Assembly: GCF_013409345.1 (NCBI RefSeq)
Contig: NZ_JACCBB010000001.1
Span: 3,782,001-3,846,000 of the forward strand
Direction of reading: 5' to 3'
From: Kineococcus aurantiacus
GTDB lineage: Bacteria > Actinomycetota > Actinomycetes > Actinomycetales > Kineococcaceae
DNA length: 64,000 nucleotides
Every line of letters starts with the position of its first letter. Position 1 is the first letter of the stretch. A program made the translations under genes and the position numbers. Of this stretch, positions 7,310-16,483 are shown piece after piece. A model generated the notes under the pieces. It searched no databases. It was given only the letters and a program-made list of their open reading frames with translations, and had not been told where the DNA came from.

Positions 7310-8314
7310 ATGGGGACCAGCGGTGACCTGCACGACGTCGCGGTCGTCGTCGAGGAGGGCTTCTCGGCGTTCGAGTTCTCCGTGGCCTGCGAGGTCTTCG
7401 GCATCGACCGCGCCGACGACGGCGTGCCGCCGTTCCGCTTCGCCGTCTGCACCGAGCAGGAGGGCCCCGTGCCCTCCCGGCAGGGCTTCTCCCTCACGGC
7501 CGACCACCGCCTCGACCGCCTCGACGACGCCGACCTCGTGATCGTGACCCCCACCAAGCGCGGGTTCGAGCCGCCCGGCGACCAGCTCACCGAGCGCCTG
7601 CACGCCGCGGCGGCGCGCGGGGCCACCGTCGCCAGCTTCTGCAGCGGCGCCTTCACCCTCGCCCACACCGGGCTGCTCGACGGCCGCCGCGCCACGACCC
7701 ACTACATGTACGCGACCGAGCTGGCCCGCCGCTTCCCCCTCGTCGAGGTCGTCCCCGACGTCCTCTACGTCGAGGACGGCCCCATCGCCTCCAGCGCGGG
7801 CACGTCGGCGGGCATCGACCTGTCCCTGCACCTGGTCCGCCGGCACCACGGCACCGCCGTCGCCACGGCCATCGCCCGCCGCATGGTCGTGCCCCCGCAC
7901 CGCGACGGCGGGCAGGCGCAGTACGTCGAGGCCCCCGTCCGCCCGTGCGCCGACGAGTCCCTGGCCGCCGCCCTGGACTGGGCCGCGGCGAACCTGCACA
8001 CCGAGATCGACGTCGCCGCCTGGGCCCGCGCGGCCACCATGTCCCCGCGCACCTTCGCCCGCCGGTTCCGCGCCGAGACCGGCGTCACCCCCCACCGCTG
8101 GCTGCTGGAGCGCCGCGTCACCGCGGCCCGGCTGCTGCTGGAGGAGGGCGACGAGAGCGTCGACGAGGTGGCCCGCTGCTGCGGCTTCGGCTCCGCGGCG
8201 ATGCTGCGCCAGCACTTCCTGCGGCTCGTCGGGACCACCCCCACCGCCTACCGCCGCACCTTCCGCGGCACCCGGTCACCCGACCCGGTCCGCCTCGTGC
8301 CGGCAGGCGCATGA
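7310..8314 (+). CDS. GlxA-family transcriptional regulator (DJ-1/PfpI plus AraC)
   Basis: This 334-residue protein joins an N-terminal DJ-1/PfpI-like domain (about 1-190) to a C-terminal AraC-type double helix-turn-helix (about 215-320). The DJ-1 nucleophile elbow is present as ASFCSGAF. The DNA-binding part contains TPHRWLLERRVTAARLLLEE and VARCCGFGSAAMLRQHF. Such proteins are regulators, often of amine, thiol or nitrogen metabolism, and the ligand is unknown. The ATG at 7310 fits a leaderless start. The stop overlaps the ATG of the YihY gene (ATGA), so the two are coupled. Nearby dyads are probably its operators. Confidence 0.92.
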   Translation: MGTSGDLHDVAVVVEEGFSAFEFSVACEVFGIDRADDGVPPFRFAVCTEQEGPVPSRQGFSLTADHRLDRLDDADLVIVTPTKRGFEPPGDQLTERLHAAAARGATVASFCSGAFTLAHTGLLDGRRATTHYMYATELARRFPLVEVVPDVLYVEDGPIASSAGTSAGIDLSLHLVRRHHGTAVATAIARRMVVPPHRDGGQAQYVEAPVRPCADESLAAALDWAAANLHTEIDVAAWARAATMSPRTFARRFRAETGVTPHRWLLERRVTAARLLLEEGDESVDEVARCCGFGSAAMLRQHFLRLVGTTPTAYRRTFRGTRSPDPVRLVPAGA

Positions 8315-9168
8315 GGTTCCTGCGCAGGCTCTTCGCGGACGTCCACGCCCGCCTGCACGGTCACGACCTCTTCCTCGTCTCGGCGGGGGTCACCTTCTAC
8401 GCCGCCATCGCCCTCGTGCCCTCGCTCATCGTCGTGGTCCGGCTGCTGGCCGCCGTCATCGGGCCCGGGCAGGTGCTGGAGCTGGCCGACGCCGTCGGCC
8501 GCGCCCTGCCCAGCGCCCAGGGCGCCGGGGACGTCGTGCGGGAGCTGGCGGCGCGCGCCGTCGACGTCGGCTGGGTCGCCGTCGTCGTGGCCTTGGTGCC
8601 CGCGACCGTCTACGGGGAGGGCCTGCGGCGCGGGTTCGCGCGCGTCAGCGTGCGCCACCCCGAACCGCCCCCCGCCGCCGTGCGGGGCCGGGTGGGGGCC
8701 TGGAAGGTGCGGCTGCAGGCGCTGCCGCTGCTGCTGCTCGCCCCGGCGGGCTTCCTCGCCGTCCTGGAGGTCGCGCCCTGGCTCGTGCGGCTGTTCGGCT
8801 CCGGGACCCCCGGGTCCGTGCTGGCGGTGTACATCGCGCTCAACGTCGACTGGCTCGTCGTCTCGCCGGTGCTCGTCTACGTCTACAAGGTCCTCGGACC
8901 GGTCCGCCCGGGGTGGTGGGCCGCCCTGTGGGGCGGCTACGCCACGGGCGCGTTCGTCTCCGGCTTCCTGCAGGGCTTCGTGCTCTTCCTGGCCATCCCC
9001 GTCGACCTGGGCGCCCCCTTCGGCGGGTTCACCCAGGTCGGGGGGGCCGTCGCCGTCTGCCTGTGGCTGTGGGTGTTCACGGCGCTGAGCGTGTACGGCT
9101 ACGCCGTCACCCTGGAGCTGCAGCGGCTGCGGGACCGGCGCCACCGGCACGAGGTCAGCGCAGCGTGA
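8311..9168 (+). CDS. YihY/BrkB-family membrane protein
   Basis: This 285-residue integral membrane protein has about six hydrophobic segments. It shows the family-typical N-terminus ([24 protein letters not shown]) and C-terminus ([10 protein letters not shown]). The family was once called ribonuclease BN by mistake; its true role, possibly transport or lipid flipping, is not settled. The start overlaps the regulator's stop as ATGA. Its last 14 nt overlap the convergent chemoreceptor gene, so both reading frames end inside each other. Confidence 0.88.
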   Translation: MRFLRRLFADVHARLHGHDLFLVSAGVTFYAAIALVPSLIVVVRLLAAVIGPGQVLELADAVGRALPSAQGAGDVVRELAARAVDVGWVAVVVALVPATVYGEGLRRGFARVSVRHPEPPPAAVRGRVGAWKVRLQALPLLLLAPAGFLAVLEVAPWLVRLFGSGTPGSVLAVYIALNVDWLVVSPVLVYVYKVLGPVRPGWWAALWGGYATGAFVSGFLQGFVLFLAIPVDLGAPFGGFTQVGGAVAVCLWLWVFTALSVYGYAVTLELQRLRDRRHRHEVSAA

Positions 9169-11305
9169 ACTGGCGCACCTGCTCGTCCAGGTGCCGGGCG
9201 ACCGCCGACAGCTCACCCACCGAACCGCGCACCGCCCGCACCTCCGCCGTCGTCCCCTGCACCGCACCGACCGTGCCCTCCAGGGCCGAGGTGATGCCCG
9301 CCGAGCGGTCCGCCGCGGTGTGCAGCGTGCCGCTGACGGACGTCGTGGTCGCCAGCTGCTGCGCGACGGCGGCCGCGATGGCCGCCTGCAGCTCGTCGAT
9401 GTGCGCGATGGTCTCGGTGATCCGGGCGATGTCGGCCCGCACCGCGGCGGCCTCCGACTGCACGGCCGTCAGCGTCGGCGCGATCTCCTCGGTCGCCTGC
9501 GCGGTCTGCCGGGACAGCTCCTTGACCTCCTCGGCCACGACCGCGAACCCCGCCCCCGCCTCCCCGGCGCGGGCGGCCTCGATGGTGGCGTTGAGGGCCA
9601 GCAGGTTCGTCTGCGCCGCGATCGCGGTGATGGTGCGCAGCACGTCGGCGATCTGCTGGGAGCTGGCCCCCAGCCGCTCCACCGTGCCGTTGGCGGCGTG
9701 CGCCAGCTGGACGGCGTCGGCGGCGACCAGGGTGACGTTGCTCGTCGTGGCCGACACCTCGTCGGCGGCCGCGCGCAGCTGCTCGACGGCGTCGGAGACC
9801 TCGTGCACCCCGCCGGAGACGGTCGCGGCGTCACCGGAGACCTGCACGATCTCGGCGGCCGTGGACTCGGCGGTGCCCGCGAGCCGGTCGCTGGCCCCGT
9901 CCAGGGCCCCGGCGGCCTCGGTGACCCGGCCCGCGCCGGCGCTGACCGCGGTCAGCGCCTCCCGCACCGCCGCGGTGGCCTCGTCCAGGGCCTGGCCCAT
10001 CGCGCCCAGCTCGTCGTCGCCGTGGCGCTCGCCGTCGGCCAGGACGCGGGCGGACAGGTCCCGCGCGGCGACGCGGCGCAGGACGTCGGTGAGCCGGCCG
10101 ATGCGGCCGACCAGGCTGCGGGCCAGCAGGGCGATGACCCCGGCCATGAGCAGCGCGACGCCCGCGCCGAGCAGCACGGTGTTGCGGACCAGGCTGGCGC
10201 CGCCGGCGGCGACGCGGTCGGTGACGGCGGCGGTCTCGGCGTCGGGCAGCCAGCTCGTGACGACCCAGTTGTAGGCGGGGTAGCGCGAGACGCCCACCGT
10301 GTAGCTGCCCGAGCTCAGGTGCACGCGGGTGGTGGTGAACCCGCCCTCGGGCAGCGCCTTCGCGGTCGCCAGCAGCTCCTGCACGTAGGGGCGGCCGTCG
10401 GCGTCGGCGGCGTCGGCCATGGCTTCGCCGTCCGCGGTCCCGTCGGGGGCCACGACGGCCGTGCCGGCCGTGGCGGCGGCGTCGGAGAACACGGCGTAGT
10501 AGCCGCTGCGGCCCACGGTGGAGGAGGTCAGCGCCGAGCGCAGGGCGTCGGTGACGTCGGCCTGGGGCAGGCCGACGAAGACGGCGCCCACGACCTCGCC
10601 GCCCACGGTGAGCGGGGCGTAGACCGTCACGTACGGCTTGTCGACGACCGTCGCGGTGCCGTGGTACGTCTCCCCGGCCAGCAGCGACTTCACGACGGCG
10701 TTGGGCGAGCCGTCGGCGCCGACGGCGGGGATGTACGTGCCGATGGCCCGCGAGCCGCTGGCCCCCACGACGGTGGTGGCGACCCGCAGCATGTCCCCGG
10801 TGGCGTTCACCTTCTGGAAGACCGTGACGGCCGCCCCGGTGAGCCGGGCCGCCTCGTCGATGGCGGGCACGACGGCGGCCGGGTCGCCCTGCTGGCCCAG
10901 CCACGTGCCGCCGAACTCCAGCCGGGGCAGGGTGACGGTGCTCTTGTCCTTGGTGACCTGGTTGGTGGCCGTCCAGGTGGCGCTCTCCCCGGCGTCCAGC
11001 GCGGCGGGGCCGAACTGGTCCAGCCGGTCGGTGGCGACCCGCAGGTCGGAGTCCAGCTGGTCCTGCACGGCCGCGGCCTGCGCGGACACCGTCGTCTGCA
11101 CCTGCGTGCCGGCGTCGTGCAGCGACTGCTCCGACACGGCCCGCACGTCGGCGGAGATGTCCTGGGCCAGCCCCTCCACCTGCACGGCGGACAGCGCGCT
11201 CAGCAGGCCCGCGGTGACGACGACGGCACCCACGCCCGGCAGCAGCAGCTGGGAGCGCAGGGAACGGGGACGCAGCGAGAACGGCACGGGGGACCCATCG
11301 GCCAC
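9155..11305 (-). CDS. Methyl-accepting chemotaxis protein with Cache3/Cache2 sensor
   Basis: This 716-residue chemoreceptor has an N-terminal membrane helix (about 20-42) and an extracytoplasmic Cache_3-Cache_2 fusion. The typical signatures are [39 protein letters not shown] and [12 protein letters not shown] second membrane helix (about 370-392) is followed by HAMP and a long signalling coiled coil. The hairpin tip [20 protein letters not shown] binds CheA/CheW. It ends without a CheR-tethering pentapeptide. It implies a chemotaxis system, encoded elsewhere. GTG at 11305 is the start. Confidence 0.95.
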   Translation of the reverse strand: MADGSPVPFSLRPRSLRSQLLLPGVGAVVVTAGLLSALSAVQVEGLAQDISADVRAVSEQSLHDAGTQVQTTVSAQAAAVQDQLDSDLRVATDRLDQFGPAALDAGESATWTATNQVTKDKSTVTLPRLEFGGTWLGQQGDPAAVVPAIDEAARLTGAAVTVFQKVNATGDMLRVATTVVGASGSRAIGTYIPAVGADGSPNAVVKSLLAGETYHGTATVVDKPYVTVYAPLTVGGEVVGAVFVGLPQADVTDALRSALTSSTVGRSGYYAVFSDAAATAGTAVVAPDGTADGEAMADAADADGRPYVQELLATAKALPEGGFTTTRVHLSSGSYTVGVSRYPAYNWVVTSWLPDAETAAVTDRVAAGGASLVRNTVLLGAGVALLMAGVIALLARSLVGRIGRLTDVLRRVAARDLSARVLADGERHGDDELGAMGQALDEATAAVREALTAVSAGAGRVTEAAGALDGASDRLAGTAESTAAEIVQVSGDAATVSGGVHEVSDAVEQLRAAADEVSATTSNVTLVAADAVQLAHAANGTVERLGASSQQIADVLRTITAIAAQTNLLALNATIEAARAGEAGAGFAVVAEEVKELSRQTAQATEEIAPTLTAVQSEAAAVRADIARITETIAHIDELQAAIAAAVAQQLATTTSVSGTLHTAADRSAGITSALEGTVGAVQGTTAEVRAVRGSVGELSAVARHLDEQVRQFTLR

Positions 11306-11326
11306 CCCGCGCCGGAACTCAAGCGG

Positions 11327-11842
11327 TCACGGCGTGTCGCCGGGTTCCGGGTGGTCCCCGGTGCGGCCGTCGATGAGCTCGCGCAGCACGTCGACGTGCC
11401 CGGCGTGCCGCGCGGTCTCCTCGACCATGTGCAGCAGGACCCAGCGCAGCGTCACGGTCTCCCCGTGCCACGCCGTGCCGCGCTCGGTGACCTTCAGCTC
11501 CCGGATCGCCGCGTCGGCCGCGGCGCGGGCCCGCTGGTAGTAGGCCAGGACGCCCTCGGTGGTCTCCCACGGGTGGATGCGCCAGTCGGCCTGCGGGTCC
11601 TCGTCCAGCACGGCCGAGGGGACCTCGTCGCTGGGCCGCCCGAACGTGGAGCAGAACCAGCCGTACTCGACGCTGGCCAGGTGCTTCACGGTGCCGAGCA
11701 GGGTGATCTCCGAGCCCACGACGCGGCGGCGCAGCTGCTCGTCGTCGAGGCCCTCGAGCTTCCACAGCACCGCCTCGCGGTGACGCTGCAGGCTGGCCAC
11801 CAGGCTCGGCTTCTCACCGGCGGTGTACGGGACGAGCGTCAT
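11327..11842 (-). CDS. DinB-family (DUF664) protein
   Basis: This 171-residue four-helix-bundle protein has the metal-site histidines of the DinB/DUF664 group: VKHLASVEYGWF, and HMVEETARHAGHVDVLRELIDG near the C-terminus. Actinobacterial members are proposed thiol-S-transferases using mycothiol; the substrate is unknown here. The ATG at 11842 lies 8 nt after a TAGATT -10, so it is probably leaderless. It is divergent from the MOSC gene. Confidence 0.85.
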   Translation of the reverse strand: MTLVPYTAGEKPSLVASLQRHREAVLWKLEGLDDEQLRRRVVGSEITLLGTVKHLASVEYGWFCSTFGRPSDEVPSAVLDEDPQADWRIHPWETTEGVLAYYQRARAAADAAIRELKVTERGTAWHGETVTLRWVLLHMVEETARHAGHVDVLRELIDGRTGDHPEPGDTP

Positions 11843-11909
11843 GCCCCCGGAATCTACGGGGGAGCACCACCGCGGGCCACCCCGGGGGGCGGGCCCCTAC
11901 GATCACCGC

Positions 11910-12680
11910 GTGACCCCGCACGTCGACGGCCTGTTCGTCTACCCGGTCAAGGGCATGACACCGCAACCCCTCGACCGCGTGCGGCTGACCCCCGGCCGCG
12001 GCGTCCCCCACGACCGCACCCTGGCCCTGGCCCGGCCGGACGGGGAGTACGTGCCCGGCATGCGCCACGGCGTCTCCAAGCGCCACTACTACGTCCTGGT
12101 CGCCGAGGAACGCCTCGCCGGCCTGACGACCCACCTCGACACCGCGACCGGCGTCTTCACCGTCGACGTCCGCGGGCACCGCGTCCTGACCGCGGACCTG
12201 GGGACCGCCGGGGGGCTGGCCGACCTGCGCGCCTTCTACGCCCGCGTCCTGGACCTGCCGCCGGGGGTCGAACCCGTCGTCGCCCGCGACGAGGGGCGCC
12301 GGTTCACCGACACCGCGCACGCCTCCGACGAGGCCATGGAGCACGTCTCGGTCGTCAACCTCGCCTCCGTGCGCGACCTCGCCGAGCGCACCGGCACCGA
12401 GGTCGACCCGCTGCGCTTCCGCGCCAACGTCCACCTCGAGGGCCTGGAACCGTGGGCCGAGTTCGACCTCGTCGGCCGGGAGTTCTCCCTCGGCGACGTC
12501 CGCGTGCGCGGCACGAAGGTCACGGTCCGCTGCGCCGCCACCGAGGTCCGCCCCGGCACCGGGCGCCGGGACCTGCCCGTCCCGCAGCTGCTGGCCCGCA
12601 CCTACGGGCACGAGGTCGTGGGCTGCTACGTGCAGGTCCTCAGCGCCGGCGAGGTCGCGGTGGGGGCACCCGTTGGCTGA
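11910..12680 (+). CDS. MOSC domain protein (YcbX/mARC-like)
   Basis: This 256-residue protein has the MOSC_N beta-barrel (VDGLFVYPVKGMTPQPLDRVRLTPGRGVPHDR is typical) followed by a MOSC domain. MOSC proteins bind molybdenum cofactor and reduce N-hydroxylated compounds in YcbX and mARC enzymes. VRCAATEVRPGTG near residue 210 carries the cysteine expected to ligate molybdenum. GTG at 11910 follows TACGAT by 6 nt, a leaderless arrangement. The stop overlaps the next gene, a flavin/iron-sulfur reductase that could supply electrons. Confidence 0.88.
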   Translation: MTPHVDGLFVYPVKGMTPQPLDRVRLTPGRGVPHDRTLALARPDGEYVPGMRHGVSKRHYYVLVAEERLAGLTTHLDTATGVFTVDVRGHRVLTADLGTAGGLADLRAFYARVLDLPPGVEPVVARDEGRRFTDTAHASDEAMEHVSVVNLASVRDLAERTGTEVDPLRFRANVHLEGLEPWAEFDLVGREFSLGDVRVRGTKVTVRCAATEVRPGTGRRDLPVPQLLARTYGHEVVGCYVQVLSAGEVAVGAPVG

Positions 12681-13611
12681 GCGGCTGCACCTGGTCGTGG
12701 CGCACCGCTCCGACCCGACCCCCTCGGTCGCCCGGTTCGTCCTGCGCGACCCCGCCGGCGCGGCCCTGCCCGCCTACCGCGGCGGGGCGCACGTCACCGT
12801 CACCACCCCCGCGGGGCAGCGGCGCAGCTACAGCCTCGTCGAGCCCGGCGGCCGGGCCCCGCGCGAGTACGTGATCTGCGTGCGCCGGGACGCGAGCGGC
12901 CGCGGCGGGTCGGTCAGCCTGCACGACGACGTCCGCGAGGGCGACGTCCTGGAGGTCACCTGGCCGGCCAACAACTTCGCCCTGCGGCCCGCGAAGCGGT
13001 ACCTGTTCATCGCCGGCGGCATCGGCATCACGCCCGTCCGCGCGATGGTCGGGGAGCTGCGCGCCCGCCCCGGCGCGCAGGTCCAGGTCCTCTACCTCAC
13101 CCGGACGCCGGAGGAGACGGTGTTCCTCGACGAGTTCTCCGCCGACGGGTCCCTGCTGCACCACAGCGCGACGCACGGCCGCCTGGACCTGTGGCCCCAC
13201 CTGGAGCACCCCGACGACGACGCGCGCGTCTACTGCTGCGGCCCCACGGCGCTCGTCGAGGAGGTCCTGGCCCTCACCGCGCACTGGCGCCCCAGCCGCG
13301 TCCACGTCGAGGACTTCGCCGGCGTCGACGCCCTCGGTGGCCGGCGCGCGCCGTTCACGGCCGTGTGGGCCCCCACCGGGGCGCGGGTCCCGGTGCCCGC
13401 CGACCGGACCCTGCTGAACGCGCTGCGCGCGCGGGGGGTCGACGTCGAGGCCTCCTGCGAGTCCGGCACCTGCGGCACCTGCCGGTTGCGGCTGGTCGCC
13501 GGGGAGGCCGACCACCGCGACCTCGTCCTGACCGCCGACGAGCGGGCCGGGTACGTCATGCCGTGCGTGTCCCGCGCGCTGGGCGACGAGGTCACCGTCG
13601 CCCCCCTGTGA
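12673..13611 (+). CDS. Ferredoxin reductase-type oxidoreductase with C-terminal 2Fe-2S domain (PDR/VanB-like)
   Basis: This 312-residue reductase has the order flavin domain, NAD domain, then plant-type ferredoxin, as in phthalate dioxygenase reductase. The flavin motif RSYSL lies near residue 57 and the nucleotide motif GGIGITPVRAM near 115. The cluster cysteines are in CESGTCGTC plus a later Cys in MPCVSRA. The TTG start overlaps the MOSC stop, so the two proteins are co-made. E. coli YcbX fuses MOSC to a ferredoxin domain; this pair looks like the unfused equivalent with its own reductase. That pairing is inferred. Confidence 0.9.
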   Translation: MAERLHLVVAHRSDPTPSVARFVLRDPAGAALPAYRGGAHVTVTTPAGQRRSYSLVEPGGRAPREYVICVRRDASGRGGSVSLHDDVREGDVLEVTWPANNFALRPAKRYLFIAGGIGITPVRAMVGELRARPGAQVQVLYLTRTPEETVFLDEFSADGSLLHHSATHGRLDLWPHLEHPDDDARVYCCGPTALVEEVLALTAHWRPSRVHVEDFAGVDALGGRRAPFTAVWAPTGARVPVPADRTLLNALRARGVDVEASCESGTCGTCRLRLVAGEADHRDLVLTADERAGYVMPCVSRALGDEVTVAPL

Positions 13612-13741
13612 GGTCCGTCCGGCGGCCCGGGTCCGGGCGGCCGCGCCCGGCCGGGGTGGACGCCCTCGCGCCGGTCCTCCCGCACGCCCGGCGGGTCGTG
13701 GGGGAGGGCCGGCGGCAGGTCGCGGTGGCGCTGCGGGCGTC

Positions 13742-14521
13742 CTACTCCGGCTGACCGGCGAGCATGCGGGCCAGGAACGTCCGGGTGCGTTCCTCGCGCG
13801 GGGCGCCGATGACGTCGGCGGGTGCCCCGCGCTCGACGACGACCCCGCCGTCCATGAAGACGACCTCGTCGGCCACGTCCCGCGCGAAGGCCACCTCGTG
13901 CGTGACGACGACCATCGTCGTCCCGTCGGCGGCGAGCTCGCGCATGACGGCGAGCACCTCACCCACGAGCTCGGGGTCCAGCGCGGAGGTCGGCTCGTCG
14001 AACAGCATGAGCTTGGGCTGCATGGCCAGCGCCCGCGCGATCGCGACGCGCTGCTGCTGCCCGCCGGACAGCTGCGCCGGGTAGTTCTGCGCGCGGTCGG
14101 CGAGCCCGACCCGTTCCAGCAGCTCCAGGGCGCGCCGTCGCGCCTCCGCCTTGGGGACCCCACGCACCCGCACGGGGGCCTCCACGACGTTCTCCAGCGC
14201 GCTCATGTGCGGGAAGAGGTTAAACCGCTGGAACACCATGCCGATGTCCCGCCGCTGCCGCGCGATCTCCTTGTCGGTCAGCCGGTGCAGCCGGCCCCCG
14301 CGCTCGGCCAGGCCCACCAGTTCCCCGTCGACCCACAGGCGGCCGGCGTCGATGCGCTCCAGGGAGTTGATGCACCGCAGGAACGTCGTCTTGCCCGAAC
14401 CCGACGGGCCGAGCAGGCACACGACCTGCCCGGCGTGGACGTCGAGGTCGATGCCCTTGAGGACCTCGACGTGGCCGAAGTTCTTGTGGACGTTGAGCGC
14501 CTTGACCAGCGGCTCGCTCAC
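13742..14521 (-). CDS. Amino-acid ABC transporter ATP-binding protein
   Basis: This 259-residue ATPase has Walker [11 protein letters not shown]-loop [17 protein letters not shown], signature LSGGQQQR, Walker [13 protein letters not shown] and the switch His in VVTHE. The FNLFPH wording is typical of polar amino-acid importers (GlnQ/HisP group). The GTG start overlaps the permease stop as GTGA. It is the last gene of a three-gene importer operon read from right to left. About 130 nt downstream separate it from the convergent reductase; that gap holds GC-rich inverted repeats but no gene. Confidence 0.93.
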   Translation of the reverse strand: MSEPLVKALNVHKNFGHVEVLKGIDLDVHAGQVVCLLGPSGSGKTTFLRCINSLERIDAGRLWVDGELVGLAERGGRLHRLTDKEIARQRRDIGMVFQRFNLFPHMSALENVVEAPVRVRGVPKAEARRRALELLERVGLADRAQNYPAQLSGGQQQRVAIARALAMQPKLMLFDEPTSALDPELVGEVLAVMRELAADGTTMVVVTHEVAFARDVADEVVFMDGGVVVERGAPADVIGAPREERTRTFLARMLAGQPE

Positions 14522-15489
14522 TTCGCACCCCCCGGGCCCATCGAGACCCCGGCCGCGGCCGGGCGCTGCGGCGCGGTCCCCCCGTAGCCGCGGCTGAACC
14601 GCTTCTCGAGGAAGTACTGGCCGACCATGAGGATCGACGTCGCGATGAGGTAGTACAGGACCGCGGCCATGTTCCCCGCCATCACCTCGAACGTCCGGTT
14701 CTTGATCTGGCTGACCCGGAAGAACAGCTCGGTGGACACGGGGATCGCGGCCAGCAGCGAGGTGTCCTTGAGCATGGCGATCACCTCGTTGCCGGTGGGC
14801 GGGACGATGACCCGCATCGCCTGCGGCAGCACGATCCGGCGCATCGCCAGCCGCTTCGACATGCCGAGGGCCTCGGCGGCCTCGTGCTGCCCGCGGTCGA
14901 CGCTGAGCAGCCCGGCGCGGGCGATCTCGGCCATGTACGCCGCCTCGGACACCCCCAGCCCGACGATGCCGCCGAAGACCCCGCCGAACAGGGCGAACAG
15001 CGTGGTCTGGGACACCGTGAGCAGCCGCAGGTCCGGGGTCCCGAACCACTGCGCGAGCAGGAAGTCGAACGGCACGCCGATCGACAGGCCCGTGGCGAAC
15101 AGCGCGCCCAGACCGCCGGTGACCGACAGCAGGACGTAGCGGGGGACGGCGCGGAAGAACCACGTGAACGTCCACGCGAACCAGGCGAGCGCCTTGTTGT
15201 CGGACAGCCGCAGGACGGCCAGCAGCACGCCGCCGACGATCCCGATGACCATGGCGCACACCGTGGTGAACAGGGTGCCGACGAGGAAACCGCGGATGAC
15301 GATCGTCTGGTTCATCACCTCGAGGGTGAACGGCCAGTCGAAGTTCTCGTTGGTCACCAGCAGGTGGGCGAGCATGAGGGTGAGCACCGCGATGACGGCG
15401 AGCGCCACCCACCGCCAGGGGTGGCGCACCTCGACGGCGTCGATGCGGCCGGGACGGTCCCCGTCCCGGCCCGGGGCCGGCGTGCTCAC
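14518..15489 (-). CDS. Amino-acid ABC transporter permease
   Basis: This 323-residue membrane protein has the HisMQ-type permease fold with at least five hydrophobic segments. The EAA loop is clear ([26 protein letters not shown]), and the C-terminus has [11 protein letters not shown] single permease gene implies a homodimer. It overlaps the binding-protein stop (GTGA) upstream and the ATPase start downstream. The cytoplasmic tail after residue 300 is Gly/Pro-rich. Confidence 0.93.
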   Translation of the reverse strand: MSTPAPGRDGDRPGRIDAVEVRHPWRWVALAVIAVLTLMLAHLLVTNENFDWPFTLEVMNQTIVIRGFLVGTLFTTVCAMVIGIVGGVLLAVLRLSDNKALAWFAWTFTWFFRAVPRYVLLSVTGGLGALFATGLSIGVPFDFLLAQWFGTPDLRLLTVSQTTLFALFGGVFGGIVGLGVSEAAYMAEIARAGLLSVDRGQHEAAEALGMSKRLAMRRIVLPQAMRVIVPPTGNEVIAMLKDTSLLAAIPVSTELFFRVSQIKNRTFEVMAGNMAAVLYYLIATSILMVGQYFLEKRFSRGYGGTAPQRPAAAGVSMGPGGAK

Positions 15490-16409
15490 GACGCGGGGTT
15501 GACCGGGAACTCGGTCACGGCGCCGCTCTGACCGCCCCAGGGCGCCAGGGCGGCCTCGTAGGAGCCGTCCTGCGCCATCGCCTGCAGCGCCTTGGAGATG
15601 GCGTCCGCGGCGCCGGTCTCGGCCTTGGGGACGACGATGCCGTAGGGGGCGGAGTCGTAGACGTCCCCAGCCAGCTCCAGCTTGTCGCCGGTCTGCTCGA
15701 CGGCGTACGCGGCGATGGGGGAGTCGGCCAGCATCGCGGCGGCGCGGCCCTGGACGAGCGCGGTCGTGGCGTCCTCCTGGGAGTCGAAGGACAGCACCTG
15801 GATCTCGGGCTTGCCGGCGCTGGTGCAGGCCTGCTGGCGGGCGGGCAGGTCCTGGTCGGACTGCGTCGTGCCGGTCTGGACGGACACGATCTTGCCGCAG
15901 GCGTTGTCGGGGTCGATGCCGTCGGGGTTGCCCTTCGCCACGACCCACTGGGTCCCGGCGTTGTAGTACTGGACCATGTTGACCTGCGCGACGCGCTCGG
16001 CGGTGATGGTGAACGAGGAGATCGCCGCGTCGTAGCGGTTGCTCGCGACGCCGGTCAGCAGGCTGTCGAAGCTGGCGTCGGAGAACTCCACCTTGACGCC
16101 GAGCTTGGCCCCGACGGCGTTCATGACGTCGATGTCCATGCCCTTGACGGTGGTGCCGTCGAGGAACTCGTTGGGGGCGTACTCGGCGTTGGTGCCGACG
16201 CGCAGCGTGCCGGAGTCCTGGACCGACTGGGGCAGCATCGCCTTCAGCGCGGGGTCGGCGGCCGGCGCGGAGGCGGCCGTCGTGGTCGAGGAGCTGCTGG
16301 CGTCCCCCGACAGGGTGTTCGAGCCGCAGCCGGCGGCGGTGAGGCCGGCGACGGCGACGGCGCCCAGGACACCGAGGAACGGGCGACGGGCGGTGGGGCG
16401 AGCAGGCAC
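15486..16409 (-). CDS. Amino-acid ABC transporter substrate-binding lipoprotein
   Basis: This 307-residue lipoprotein has a signal peptide ending in a lipobox (TAAGC; lipidated Cys near residue 28) and a Ser/Thr/Ala-rich linker. The mature domain is a family-3 periplasmic binding fold ([40 protein letters not shown]). It resembles polar amino-acid binders, but specificity is not readable. GTG at 16409 has GGAGG 5 nt upstream. It heads the importer operon. Confidence 0.92.
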   Translation of the reverse strand: MPARPTARRPFLGVLGAVAVAGLTAAGCGSNTLSGDASSSSTTTAASAPAADPALKAMLPQSVQDSGTLRVGTNAEYAPNEFLDGTTVKGMDIDVMNAVGAKLGVKVEFSDASFDSLLTGVASNRYDAAISSFTITAERVAQVNMVQYYNAGTQWVVAKGNPDGIDPDNACGKIVSVQTGTTQSDQDLPARQQACTSAGKPEIQVLSFDSQEDATTALVQGRAAAMLADSPIAAYAVEQTGDKLELAGDVYDSAPYGIVVPKAETGAADAISKALQAMAQDGSYEAALAPWGGQSGAVTEFPVNPAS

Positions 16410-16483
16410 GGGAACCTCCGGGGACGGGACTGGAGCCTGCACAGTGTGGACCAGGTGAACAGCCTCCCGTGCACGCCGCCCGC

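Noticed and set aside
11849-11873. A further SigR promoter at GGAAT 11849-11853
   Set aside because: No GTT occurs at 18 or 19 nt spacing, and the bases form the complement of the TAGATT -10 of the DinB gene.
13612-13741. A coding region between the reductase and the ABC ATPase
   Set aside because: The open frame crossing it is the shadow of the reductase in another frame, with no start signal or recognisable product.
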